Part shown: positions 1-5,813 of the stretch, in pieces | Layout: every line of letters begins with the position of its first letter | Position numbering within the stretch: the stretch's first letter is position 1 | Source of the DNA: CAYVOX01 sp964453035 | GTDB taxonomy: Bacteria > Chloroflexota > Anaerolineae > Anaerolineales > Anaerolineaceae | Reading direction: 5' to 3' | Length of the DNA stretch: 9,113 nucleotides | NCBI GenBank assembly: GCA_964453035.1 | Contig: CAYVOX010000131.1 | Span: 1-9,113, forward strand | The notes under the pieces: model-generated | What the model was told of the DNA's origin: nothing | The model's input: the letters and a program-made list of their open reading frames with translations, nothing else | Database searches by the model: none | Made by a program: the position numbers and the translations under genes

Positions 1-295
1 TTTTGGCGCTCAGGATGACCAGACCTATTAAAATCAGAAGCTGTAAAAGGCTGCCCAGGCAAGCGCCTGCCACCAGGAAAATAACCGAACTCTTGGCCAG
101 GGGAGATTGTTGATCAGGCAGGTCGGGCTGAGGGGCGTAACCGGAGGTGTAGAGCACCAAAAGCACGCCCACCGTGAGAAAAATGGCCAGCAACAGGCCG
201 AGAGGAACCCAGATTTGCCAGGCAGACTGCCGGCGGTGATTCTGCTCGGGGGTTCGCTTCTGGAAAACATGGTCTGGTTGGGCGCTGGCATCCAT
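1..295 (-). CDS. Hypothetical two-helix membrane protein, N-terminal part (runs off left edge)
   Basis: I do not recognise a family. Reading leftwards from the ATG at 295, the frame stays open for 98 codons to the window edge, so the C-terminus is missing. The first 25 or so residues are polar and charged (Gln, Arg and His rich). A hydrophobic segment follows at about residues 27-48, then a short Pro/Gln/Asp-rich loop (about 52-66), then a second hydrophobic segment at about 70-95. This is the pattern of an integral membrane protein with a short cytoplasmic N-terminus, though topology is inferred. The start lies 4 nt after the malic enzyme stop, with no clear Shine-Dalgarno site, so translation is probably coupled to the upstream gene. 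A competing frame from the ATG at 291 gives a Cys/Trp/Ser/Pro-rich product without regular structure and looks like a shadow. Confidence 0.72.
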   Translation of the reverse strand, partial: MDASAQPDHVFQKRTPEQNHRRQSAWQIWVPLGLLLAIFLTVGVLLVLYTSGYAPQPDLPDQQSPLAKSSVIFLVAGACLGSLLQLLILIGLVILSAK

Positions 296-299
296 GTGT

Positions 300-1598
300 T
301 TATTTTAGCACACTACTGGTTTGGTGGAGCAAGCGCTGAGTCAACTGCTGGCGGTAAGCGGTCAAGTCAACCGTTTTTTTGGCGCTGCCGCTCTGCATGG
401 CGGCCTGGGCTACCGCGGGCGAGAGCCATAGGCACACGCGCCGGTCCAACGGCTTGGGAACAAGGTAATCACGGCCAAACTCGAGCGCGGGAAGCTGGTA
501 GGCGGAGAGCACTTCGTTGGGAACAGATTCCTTGGCCAGAGCCGCCAGGGCGTGGGAGGCAGCAATTTTCATCTCGTCGTTGATGCCGTTGGCGCGCACA
601 TCAAGAGCGCCGCGGAAAATGAATGGAAAGCCCAGAACGTTGTTGATTTGATTGGGATAATCGGAGCGGCCGGTAGCCACGATGGCATCCGGACGGGCAG
701 CGCGAGCCAGCTCGTACTTAATCTCGGGGTCGGGATTGGCCATGGCGAAAACGAGCGGGTTGGCTGCCATGCGCTGCAGCATCTGCGGGGTGACGATGTT
801 GGCTGCGGAGAGACCAATGAAAACATCCGCGCCTTCGAGAGTTTCAGCCAATGTGGCGGGACGGTCACCCTGGGCAAAGACAGCTTTTTGCGGGAACATC
901 TCTTCCTGGCGGCCATGATAGACCAGCCCGGCGATATCGCACATCCAGATGTTCTGGCGGGGCACGCCAATTTTTACCAGGTGGGCTGCACAGGAAATAG
1001 CAGCTGCGCCAGCGCCGGAGAAGACGACCTTGACCTGGTCTATTTTACGCCGGGTGAGTTCCAGACCGTTGAGGAGGGCGGCTGCGAGGATGATGGCAGT
1101 GCCGTGCTGATCATCGTGAAAGACGGGGATATCCAGGCGCTGCTGCAGGGTCTGCTCAATGTAGAAACATTCCGGGGAGCGAATATCTTCGAGGTTGATA
1201 CCACCAAAGGTTGGGGCAATTGCCTCAACCACCTGGATGATGCGTTCGGGGTCGAGAGCGTTGACCTCGATATCAAAGACGTCAATATCGGCGAACTTTT
1301 TAAACAAAACGGCTTTACCCTCCATGACCGGCTTGGAGGCAAGGGCGCCGCGGTTGCCCAGTCCGAGAATAGCTGTGCCGTTGGAAATAACCGCTACCAG
1401 GTTGCCCTTGGCGGTGTATTCGTAGGCCTGGGAGGGATCGTCGGCGATCTCCAGGACGGGATAGGCGACTCCGGGGGTGTACGCCAGGCTGAGATCGCGC
1501 TGGGTTTGGAGGGGTTTGCTTGGGACGACGGCTAATTTGCCGGGGTAACCCTCAAGGCGGTGGTATTCAAGTGCATCTTCTCTGGTAATTGGGGGCAT
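300..1598 (-). CDS. Malic enzyme, short single-domain bacterial type (oxaloacetate-decarboxylating malate dehydrogenase)
   Basis: It oxidatively decarboxylates malate to pyruvate and CO2, reducing NAD(P) in the cytoplasm. The 432 residues match the short bacterial malic enzymes that lack the C-terminal phosphotransacetylase-like domain of long MaeB. The N-terminal malic domain holds the catalytic Tyr40 (in AYTPGVA) and Lys95 (in MEGKAVLFKKF). Metal-binding acidic residues lie in NLEDI (Glu137, Asp138) and HDDQHGTA (161-168; Asp162, Asp163). The NAD(P)-binding Rossmann domain starts with GAGAAA (195-200) and has Asp221 near the end of the second strand, followed by ANPDPE and SDYPNQINNVLGFPF. 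The cofactor cannot be settled by eye. The ATG at 1598 is preceded by AGGA with 5 nt spacing. A partial membrane-protein gene follows after 4 nt, suggesting co-transcription. The gene is divergent from the recX leader and shares its upstream region. Confidence 0.95.
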   Translation of the reverse strand: MPPITREDALEYHRLEGYPGKLAVVPSKPLQTQRDLSLAYTPGVAYPVLEIADDPSQAYEYTAKGNLVAVISNGTAILGLGNRGALASKPVMEGKAVLFKKFADIDVFDIEVNALDPERIIQVVEAIAPTFGGINLEDIRSPECFYIEQTLQQRLDIPVFHDDQHGTAIILAAALLNGLELTRRKIDQVKVVFSGAGAAAISCAAHLVKIGVPRQNIWMCDIAGLVYHGRQEEMFPQKAVFAQGDRPATLAETLEGADVFIGLSAANIVTPQMLQRMAANPLVFAMANPDPEIKYELARAARPDAIVATGRSDYPNQINNVLGFPFIFRGALDVRANGINDEMKIAASHALAALAKESVPNEVLSAYQLPALEFGRDYLVPKPLDRRVCLWLSPAVAQAAMQSGSAKKTVDLTAYRQQLTQRLLHQTSSVLK

Positions 1599-1625
1599 TT
1601 TGTTCCTACCTTTGATTATTGCATA

Positions 1626-1631
1626 ATTGTA
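1626..1631 (-). promoter_or_regulatory. Possible -10 element for the malic enzyme gene
   Basis: On the minus strand these bases read TACAAT, five of six matches to TATAAT, which would place transcription start near 1619 and leave about a 20-nt leader before the malic enzyme ATG. The hexamer 17 nt upstream (1649-1654) reads TAACCC and is a poor -35. If real, the promoter either depends on an activator or is weak. Confidence 0.3.
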
Positions 1632-1633
1632 AC

Positions 1634-1643
1634 CGTTTAAACG
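1634..1643. repeat. 10-bp perfect palindrome between divergent promoters (possible operator)
   Basis: The bases CGTTTAAACG form a perfect palindrome. It lies just upstream of the -35 of the plus-strand promoter and just upstream of the possible minus-strand -10. That position would suit a dimeric regulator acting on both the malic enzyme and the recX leader. Only the palindrome itself is seen; binding is inference, and a 10-bp palindrome can occur by chance. Confidence 0.35.
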
Positions 1644-1644
1644 A

Positions 1645-1673
1645 TTGCGGGTTAGCTTAAAAAAAAGTATAAT
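1645..1673 (+). promoter_or_regulatory. Sigma-70-type promoter for the structured RNA / recX-rny leader
   Basis: A perfect TATAAT (1668-1673) is preceded, after exactly 17 nt, by TTGCGG (1645-1650), which keeps the TTG core of the -35. The spacer contains an A-rich run next to the -10. Transcription would start near 1680. No other plus-strand promoter of this quality was noticed before recX, so this one probably drives both the RNA below and recX-rny. Confidence 0.7.
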
Positions 1674-1957
1674 ACAGGAAATTCATTCGATGACCCTCGT
1701 TCTCCCAATTATGGGACGCAGTCATTGGTTGATGTTTTTGAATAAATGAGCTTTTGGTCTCACTCCGCACGGAGTGTTGGTTTGCTGTAACCGGCGTTTC
1801 AAAATGGGCTTTCATCTGTGAAGGTGGAGGCGATCGGCAAAGAGATGCCAGATATTGGGATGAATATCATCTCAGAGCCAGTATCACTGGACATTTCAAG
1901 CGGTTAACCTGTGAGGTCACCGGTTGACAGCAGTTACAGATTAATTAATGCTTTCTG

Positions 1958-1975
1958 ATGCGCGCTAGCGCGCAT
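1958..1975. repeat. 18-bp perfect palindrome
   Basis: The bases ATGCGCGCTAGCGCGCAT equal their own reverse complement. In RNA they fold as a 7-bp GC-rich stem with the loop CUAG, and in DNA they could bind a dimeric protein. The palindrome lies between the long-range helix of the candidate RNA and its terminator, so an RNA hairpin is the simpler reading. Confidence 0.6.
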
Positions 1976-2013
1976 TGGAAGTGCCCGACCAACAGTTGAT
2001 TTCTCAAAAACAC

Positions 2014-2054
2014 ACAGCCATGATCTGCGGAGGCAGTTCTTTGGCTGTTTTTTT
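2014..2054 (+). terminator. Intrinsic terminator directly abutting the recX start codon
   Basis: ACAGCCA (2014-2020) pairs with TGGCTGT (2042-2048), and an inner stem CTGC/GCAG (2025-2028/2033-2036) carries the tetraloop GGAG. Two further pairs (2022-2023/2038-2039) join the two stems across small internal loops. Seven T residues (2048-2054) follow and run straight into the recX ATG at 2055. The hairpin can end the upstream RNA or attenuate recX-rny transcription. The GGAGG at 2029-2033 resembles a Shine-Dalgarno core but sits in the loop, 21 nt from the ATG. Confidence 0.75.
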
Positions 2055-2729
2055 ATGGATCGGATTGTTACGGCGCTCAAAGTACAAAAAAAGGACCCCA
2101 ACCGCATCAATGTTTACCTGGATGGGGAATATGCCTTTGGCGTCACACGGATCGTTGCGGCCTGGCTAAAAGTTGGGCAAAGCCTGAGCGAAGAGAAGCT
2201 GGCTGCGTTAGAGAAGCAGGAGGCGGGCGAGCGGGCGCTGCAAAAGGCGTTTGTTCTGCTCAGCTACCGGCCTCGATCGGAATCCGAGATCCAGAAAAAA
2301 TTGCAGGACGCCGGATTTGAGTCGGATGTGGTGGAAAAGACGCTCAACCGCCTTCGTGAAGGCGGAATGGTGCAGGACCAGACTTTTGCCCGCACCTGGA
2401 TTGAGAACCGCTCCACCTTCCGCCCGCGCAGCCAGCGGTTTTTGGCATATGAATTGCGGCAGAAGGGCGTGAGGAACGAGGATATCGAAACGGCTTTAGC
2501 TGAGGCATCCAGTGATGATCAGCTCGCTTACCAGGCAGCCTGCCGTTACGCCAGGCGGCTGCAGGGGCTGGACCGGGGTGAATTTCGGAAGAAACTGAGC
2601 GCCTTTTTGGGCCGGCGCGGTTTTTCTTTTGGAACCATCAACCCGGTTGTTCAGCGGGTGTGGCAGGAACAGGAGCCGGAGCGCAGCCAGATGACTATGA
2701 GAGATAATGAGGATATTGGAGATGGGTAA
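2055..2729 (+). CDS. recX: Regulatory protein RecX
   Basis: RecX is a small all-helical cytoplasmic protein that binds RecA filaments and modulates, usually inhibits, recombinase and LexA-coprotease activity. The 224 residues show the RecX pattern. An N-terminal beta-rich lead with NVYLDGEYAFGV (about 18-29) is followed by repeated three-helix units: ALQKAFVLLSYRPRSESEIQKKL-like (about 60-83), then GGMVQDQTFARTWIENR (103-119), FLAYELRQKGV and a last unit ending near FLGRRGFSFGTI. The acidic, polar C-terminal tail (about 205-224) is outside the domain. The ATG at 2055 keeps the conserved N-terminus, but a T-run precedes it instead of a Shine-Dalgarno site, and no in-frame ATG, GTG or TTG exists upstream before the stop at 1956. 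Initiation is therefore leaderless-like or unusual. recA is not in this window; the gene overlaps rny by 8 nt. Confidence 0.92.
   Translation: MDRIVTALKVQKKDPNRINVYLDGEYAFGVTRIVAAWLKVGQSLSEEKLAALEKQEAGERALQKAFVLLSYRPRSESEIQKKLQDAGFESDVVEKTLNRLREGGMVQDQTFARTWIENRSTFRPRSQRFLAYELRQKGVRNEDIETALAEASSDDQLAYQAACRYARRLQGLDRGEFRKKLSAFLGRRGFSFGTINPVVQRVWQEQEPERSQMTMRDNEDIGDG
2709..2713 (+). promoter_or_regulatory. Ribosome binding site deciding the rny start
   Basis: GAGGA ends 8 nt before the ATG at 2722. The in-frame ATG at 2707, which would add five residues, has only a weak GAGAG upstream, so 2722 is preferred. The site lies inside the end of recX, consistent with coupled translation. Confidence 0.6.
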
Positions 2730-4269
2730 CGAGAGAGAAATAAGTTTTGGAATCTGGGCTTTGTTAATTGTGCTTGACGTTGTGGTGGTTGGGGCGCTGG
2801 TGTATTTTATCACCCGAAGAATGTCCGAGCAGTTCCGAAAGGAACAACAAACCAAGGCGAACAACGTTGTGCTGGCCGCTCAGGAAAAAGCCCGCGCCAT
2901 TGAACTTGAGGCGAAGGATAAATCGCTGAAGACGCTGCAAGAGGCTGAATCGGAGGTTATCCGGCGGCGAAGCGAGGTGTCGAAGGAAGAGGACCGCCTG
3001 GGAAAGCGCCGTGCTGAACTGGATCACCGCATGGAAAAACTGGAGCTGAGAGAGCAGAACATCAATAAGCGGCAGAGCGCGCTGGATAAACGGACCAATG
3101 AAGTGGAAAAGATGGCCTCCCAGCAGATGGCTGAACTACAGCGCATTGCAGAGATGACGGTGGAAGAAGCTCGTGGCGTGCTGCTGGCTGAGACAGAAAA
3201 GGAAGCTCGAAATGATATGGCGCGCATCATTCGCCAGGTGGAAAATGAAGCCCGGGTAGACGGTGAAAAACGCGCCCGCGAAATCATCAGTGATGCCATT
3301 CAGAGGGTAGCTTCGGACCACGTGGCGGAAGTGACAACCTCGGTGGTGGTACTGCCGAACGAGGAGATGAAGGGCCGCATTGTGGGCCGCAACGGTCGCA
3401 ACATTCGCGCATTTGAACAGGCTGCGGGGGTGGATGTGATTGTGGATGATACCCCCGAAGCTGTCACGGTCTCCTGCTTTGATTCGGTGCGCCGCGAAAT
3501 TGCGCGACGGGCGCTGGAACGGCTCATCCTGGATGGGCGCATCCACCCGGCTCATATCGAGAAGATTCTCAATGAAGAAGAGCGGGCGGTTGAGAAAGCC
3601 ATCATTGAGGCGGGCGAACAGGCGGCCTACGATGCAGGTGTGGCGGGACTTCATCCCGAGATTATCAAAGTGTTTGGAAGGTTAAAGTACCGTACCTCTT
3701 ATGGGCAGAACCAGCTTTACCACGCGGTAGAAGTAGCCAAAATTGCGGCTATCATCGCGGCGGAACTTGGCGCGGATGTGCAGGTGGCCAAAGCCGGCGC
3801 ACTGCTGCACGACCTGGGCAAAGCCATGGATCACAACACCGAAGGCACGCATGCCTTGCTCGGCGCAGAATTTGCCAAGCGCTACGGTGTAAACGCCAAG
3901 GTGGTGAACGTGATTGCCTCGCACCACCACGAGGTGGAGCAGGAGAGCGTGGAAGCGGTGATCGCGGAAGCAGCGGATGCTATCAGCGGGGCGCGGCCGG
4001 GCGCCAGGCGCGAAGACCTGGAACTTTACATCAAACGCCTGCGCGCGCTGGAAGAGGTGGCCAATTCCTACAAGGGTGTGCAGCAGAGTTACGCCATCCA
4101 GGCGGGCCGGGAAGTGCGCATTATTGTGCGGCCAGAGGATATTGACGACCTGGAAGCCACGCGGCTGGCGAAGGATATCGCTCACAAGGTAGAAGAGACG
4201 ATGCAGTACCCGGGACAGATAAAGGTGACGGTCATCCGTGAGACACGGGCAGTAGAATACGCCAAGTAA
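2722..4269 (+). CDS. rny: Ribonuclease Y
   Basis: RNase Y is the membrane-anchored endoribonuclease that starts mRNA decay and processes structured leaders in many bacteria lacking RNase E. From the ATG at 2722 it has 515 residues, the usual family length. Order of parts: an N-terminal transmembrane helix (about 9-30); a long charged coiled coil rich in Glu, Arg, Lys and Gln (about 33-190); a KH RNA-binding domain with the loop GRNG (222-225); and an HD hydrolase domain with the metal-binding His363-Asp364 (in LLHDLGK), a His-rich ASHHHE (His401-403), and ADAISGARPGARRE. All key residues are present. Its start overlaps the recX stop (8 nt), so the two genes form one transcript, and a strong terminator follows 31 nt after the stop. 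An RNase Y gene behind a long structured leader suggests possible feedback control, which is inference. Confidence 0.96.
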   Translation: MGNEREISFGIWALLIVLDVVVVGALVYFITRRMSEQFRKEQQTKANNVVLAAQEKARAIELEAKDKSLKTLQEAESEVIRRRSEVSKEEDRLGKRRAELDHRMEKLELREQNINKRQSALDKRTNEVEKMASQQMAELQRIAEMTVEEARGVLLAETEKEARNDMARIIRQVENEARVDGEKRAREIISDAIQRVASDHVAEVTTSVVVLPNEEMKGRIVGRNGRNIRAFEQAAGVDVIVDDTPEAVTVSCFDSVRREIARRALERLILDGRIHPAHIEKILNEEERAVEKAIIEAGEQAAYDAGVAGLHPEIIKVFGRLKYRTSYGQNQLYHAVEVAKIAAIIAAELGADVQVAKAGALLHDLGKAMDHNTEGTHALLGAEFAKRYGVNAKVVNVIASHHHEVEQESVEAVIAEAADAISGARPGARREDLELYIKRLRALEEVANSYKGVQQSYAIQAGREVRIIVRPEDIDDLEATRLAKDIAHKVEETMQYPGQIKVTVIRETRAVEYAK

Positions 4270-4300
4270 GCCTTACAGGAACTGTCTATGTGAAAAATCA

Positions 4301-4331
4301 GGAGACGCGGCAAATCCGCGTCTCCTTTTTT
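4301..4331 (+). terminator. Strong intrinsic terminator of recX-rny (possibly bidirectional)
   Basis: GGAGACGCGG (4301-4310) and CCGCGTCTCC (4316-4325) form a perfect 10-bp GC-rich stem with the loop CAAAT, followed by six T (4326-4331). On the minus strand the same stem is followed, after three bases, by five T (the A-run at 4294-4298). It could therefore also stop transcripts of the convergent deacetylase gene. Confidence 0.93.
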
Positions 4332-4345
4332 GTCTATCTCTTAAG

Positions 4346-4390
4346 CAATGAGCGTAGCGCAATCCACCGGGAGTTCGCCACGCTCAATTG
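4346..4390. repeat. Imperfect inverted repeat between convergent genes
   Basis: The arms CAATGAGCGTAGCG (4346-4359) and CGCCACGCTCAATTG (4376-4390) pair over 14 positions with one bulged A and a 16-nt loop. The single imperfect position (4356/4379) is an A/C mismatch in a plus-strand RNA but a G-U wobble in a minus-strand RNA. The hairpin would thus form better in the 3' UTR of the deacetylase transcript. There is no adjoining T-run, so it is not a standard terminator. It could be a processing or stability hairpin or a copy of a dispersed repeat. Confidence 0.55.
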
Positions 4391-4415
4391 TTTTGGAAGG
4401 GAAAACAGGAATATC

Positions 4416-5168
4416 CTAACGGTTGTCGCGGACGTGGCGGGCAATCTCGATGAGTGGAGCCGTCCAGATGGTTTGCCGGTGCGTAGAAAGGTAAGCGGCG
4501 ACTTGCTCAAGGTGGGGGGTATCAATAAAAAGGCGGTGTGTGCCTTCGCCAACGCCGTGCATAGTGAAGATGAGCCACTGGTTGTATTGGAAGGCAGTTT
4601 CAATGAAGTCAATCACCTGCGCGGCTGAAAAGCCGTCAATATCGAAGGTGCCGAGGTTCATCAGGTTGGCCTGGGTGGGCAGGATGGGCTTGCGGGTATG
4701 CTCGCCGCGGGCAGCCAGGAAGCGCTGCTCGATGAGGGGTTGCAGGTTGGTCAGAGAATCTCCGATGCCGATGGTGTTTTCGAAACAGGTGTTGCCGAAG
4801 GTGCGTTCGGTGCGGCCGTCAAGCAGGGTGAGGGTAAAGTTGGCGGCGTCGATTTCATCGCACCAGCGGCGGGCATTGTAGCCAATGAGGTCATAGCCCG
4901 GTTCCAGCCAGGGGCGGTCGAACTCGGGCTTGCCCCGGCAGGGGTGGAAGAGGGTGTGGTTGCCCAGCTCATGCCCGCGCTGAGCCATGTTTTGCCAGTT
5001 CTGCGGGTGAAGGCGCACATCTGAGAGGATGGGGGGATAAAAGGTGGCGCGCAGGTCGTACGATTCCAGCAGCGGGGCAACCCGTTGCGGATGGCAGGGG
5101 AGACCGTCATCAAAGGTGAGCGAGACGGCAGCCTGGTAGTTCTGGGGCCAATTGAAGGGTAGTTTCAA
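4416..5168 (-). CDS. Polysaccharide deacetylase family protein (CE4/NodB-like)
   Basis: Members of this family remove N- or O-acetyl groups from sugars such as peptidoglycan, chitin or other polysaccharides using a metal. The 250 residues contain motif 1 TFDDG (18-22; Asp20 catalytic-base position, Asp21 metal ligand) and motif 2 HTLFH (71-75; both His metal ligands), near the start as expected, and a C-terminal TMHGVGEG with the late conserved His. No signal peptide is visible, so export is not supported and the substrate is unknown; a small intracellular substrate is possible. The start is TTG at 5168, backed by GAAGG with 5 nt spacing, and no usable ATG lies nearby. It is the last gene of the minus-strand four-gene unit, 12 nt after the hydrolase stop, and faces rny across a hairpin terminator. 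Confidence 0.87.
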   Translation of the reverse strand: MKLPFNWPQNYQAAVSLTFDDGLPCHPQRVAPLLESYDLRATFYPPILSDVRLHPQNWQNMAQRGHELGNHTLFHPCRGKPEFDRPWLEPGYDLIGYNARRWCDEIDAANFTLTLLDGRTERTFGNTCFENTIGIGDSLTNLQPLIEQRFLAARGEHTRKPILPTQANLMNLGTFDIDGFSAAQVIDFIETAFQYNQWLIFTMHGVGEGTHRLFIDTPHLEQVAAYLSTHRQTIWTAPLIEIARHVRDNR

Positions 5169-5173
5169 TGTAA

Positions 5174-5178
5174 CCTTC
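5174..5178 (-). promoter_or_regulatory. Ribosome binding site supporting the TTG start of the deacetylase gene
   Basis: On the minus strand these bases read GAAGG, 5 nt before the TTG at 5168 and just after the stop codon of the preceding hydrolase gene. The spacing and the absence of a nearby ATG or GTG decide the start. Confidence 0.55.
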
Positions 5179-5180
5179 GT

Positions 5181-5813
5181 TTAGAAAAATGGGTTGTATT
5201 GCAGCTCCTCGCCAACGGTGGTTTCAGGTCCATGACCGCATAAAAGGCGGGTGGCAGGTGGGAGGGAGAGGATGCTGCGGCGGATGCTGTGGATGAGCAG
5301 CATGCTGCTCCCGCCGGGTAAATCGGTACGTCCGACGCTGCCGGCAAATACCAGGTCGCCGCAGAAGGCGGTTTGCGCTTCCGCGCTGTAAATCACAACG
5401 TGACCGGGCGAATGACCGGGGGTGTGGTGCACCTCCAGGTGCGATTGCCCCAGGGTGATCATTTGCCCATCGGCAAGGGGTTGCGTTTCGGCAGGCAGGT
5501 CATCAAGCTGGAGGCCAAACTCAGCGGCGCTGCCCTGCTGCTGGTAAAGGGGCAGGTCGGCAGGGTGGAGGTAGAGCACGGGCGGGGTTGAGCAGGCTTT
5601 GAACAGCTGGCCAGCACCGGCGATGTGGTCAAAGTGGGCGTGGGTAAAGATGATTGTGGTGAGCTGCCAGCTGCGACGGGAGGCTTCTTCCGCAACAGTC
5701 ACGCTATCAAAAGAGGGATCGATGACGGCTGCCAGACCAGTGGCGTCATCTGCGATGAGGTAGGTATTGTTTTCCAGCGGACCAAGAGTGAAAGTGAGGA
5801 TGGAGAGGGTCAT
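5181..5813 (-). CDS. Metallo-beta-lactamase-fold hydrolase, glyoxalase II-like (YcbL type)
   Basis: This is a cytoplasmic dinuclear metal hydrolase of the glyoxalase II/YcbL-like group, which usually cleaves thioesters such as acylglutathione analogues; the substrate here is not shown. The 210 residues carry the full ligand set: THAHFDH (57-63; His58, His60, Asp62, His63), HHTPGHSPGH with the third-site His, CGDLVFAGSVGRTDLPGG with the bridging Asp, and a late CGHGPET with the last His. It is about the length of short family members and lacks the C-terminal substrate domain of classical glyoxalase II. Its ATG overlaps the TGA of the MFS gene in ATGA, and an AGGTGG sits just upstream, so translation is coupled. 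It is third in the minus-strand unit. Other thioester or sulfur-related activities of this fold remain possible. Confidence 0.92.
   Translation of the reverse strand: MTLSILTFTLGPLENNTYLIADDATGLAAVIDPSFDSVTVAEEASRRSWQLTTIIFTHAHFDHIAGAGQLFKACSTPPVLYLHPADLPLYQQQGSAAEFGLQLDDLPAETQPLADGQMITLGQSHLEVHHTPGHSPGHVVIYSAEAQTAFCGDLVFAGSVGRTDLPGGSSMLLIHSIRRSILSLPPATRLLCGHGPETTVGEELQYNPFF

Larger units (their letters stand above)
1680..2054 (+). ncRNA. Candidate structured RNA or attenuating 5' leader upstream of recX-rny (unknown class)
   Basis: About 375 nt lie between a good promoter and an intrinsic terminator and have no convincing ORF. Helices found by eye: a hairpin at 1688-1727 (7-bp outer stem, 5-bp inner stem 1703-1707/1712-1716, loop ATTA); a 6-bp hairpin at 1761-1776 with loop GCAC; a 7-bp long-range helix 1775-1781/1988-1994, sharing two bases with the preceding hairpin; stacked on it a 12-13 bp helix 1782-1794/1920-1933 with bulged G1926; inside this, hairpins at 1809-1824, 1842-1873 (11 bp with a 4-nt bulge) and 1878-1890; then the 1958-1975 palindrome and the terminator. 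Signature sequences of RNase P RNA, tmRNA, SRP RNA and familiar riboswitches were not found. It could be a free small RNA, a leader that controls readthrough into recX-rny, or both. Ends are estimates; no folding program or covariation test was run. Confidence 0.55.

Noticed and set aside
107..583. 158-codon plus-strand open frame across the left end
   Set aside because: It covers the membrane-protein gene and the malic enzyme 3' end, and the product is Arg/Gly rich with no fold-like pattern.
552..1535. 327-codon open frame on the plus strand opposite the malic enzyme gene
   Set aside because: The minus frame encodes a complete malic enzyme with all motifs, and the plus-strand product has no recognisable domain. 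It is a codon-bias shadow.
1680..2054. Identity as RNase P RNA, tmRNA, SRP RNA or 6S RNA
   Set aside because: The RNase P core around GAGGAAAGTC, the tmRNA T-arm and tag region, and the SRP GGAA-loop domain are all absent, and the length is too great for 6S RNA.
1975..2169. 64-codon frame starting with TTG through the terminator and into recX
   Set aside because: It overlaps the terminator hairpin and recX in another frame, has no ribosome binding site and no recognisable product.
2707..2721. ATG at 2707 as the start of rny
   Set aside because: Its upstream GAGAG is weak, whereas the ATG at 2722 has GAGGA 8 nt upstream; the difference is only five residues, so this remains a modest preference.
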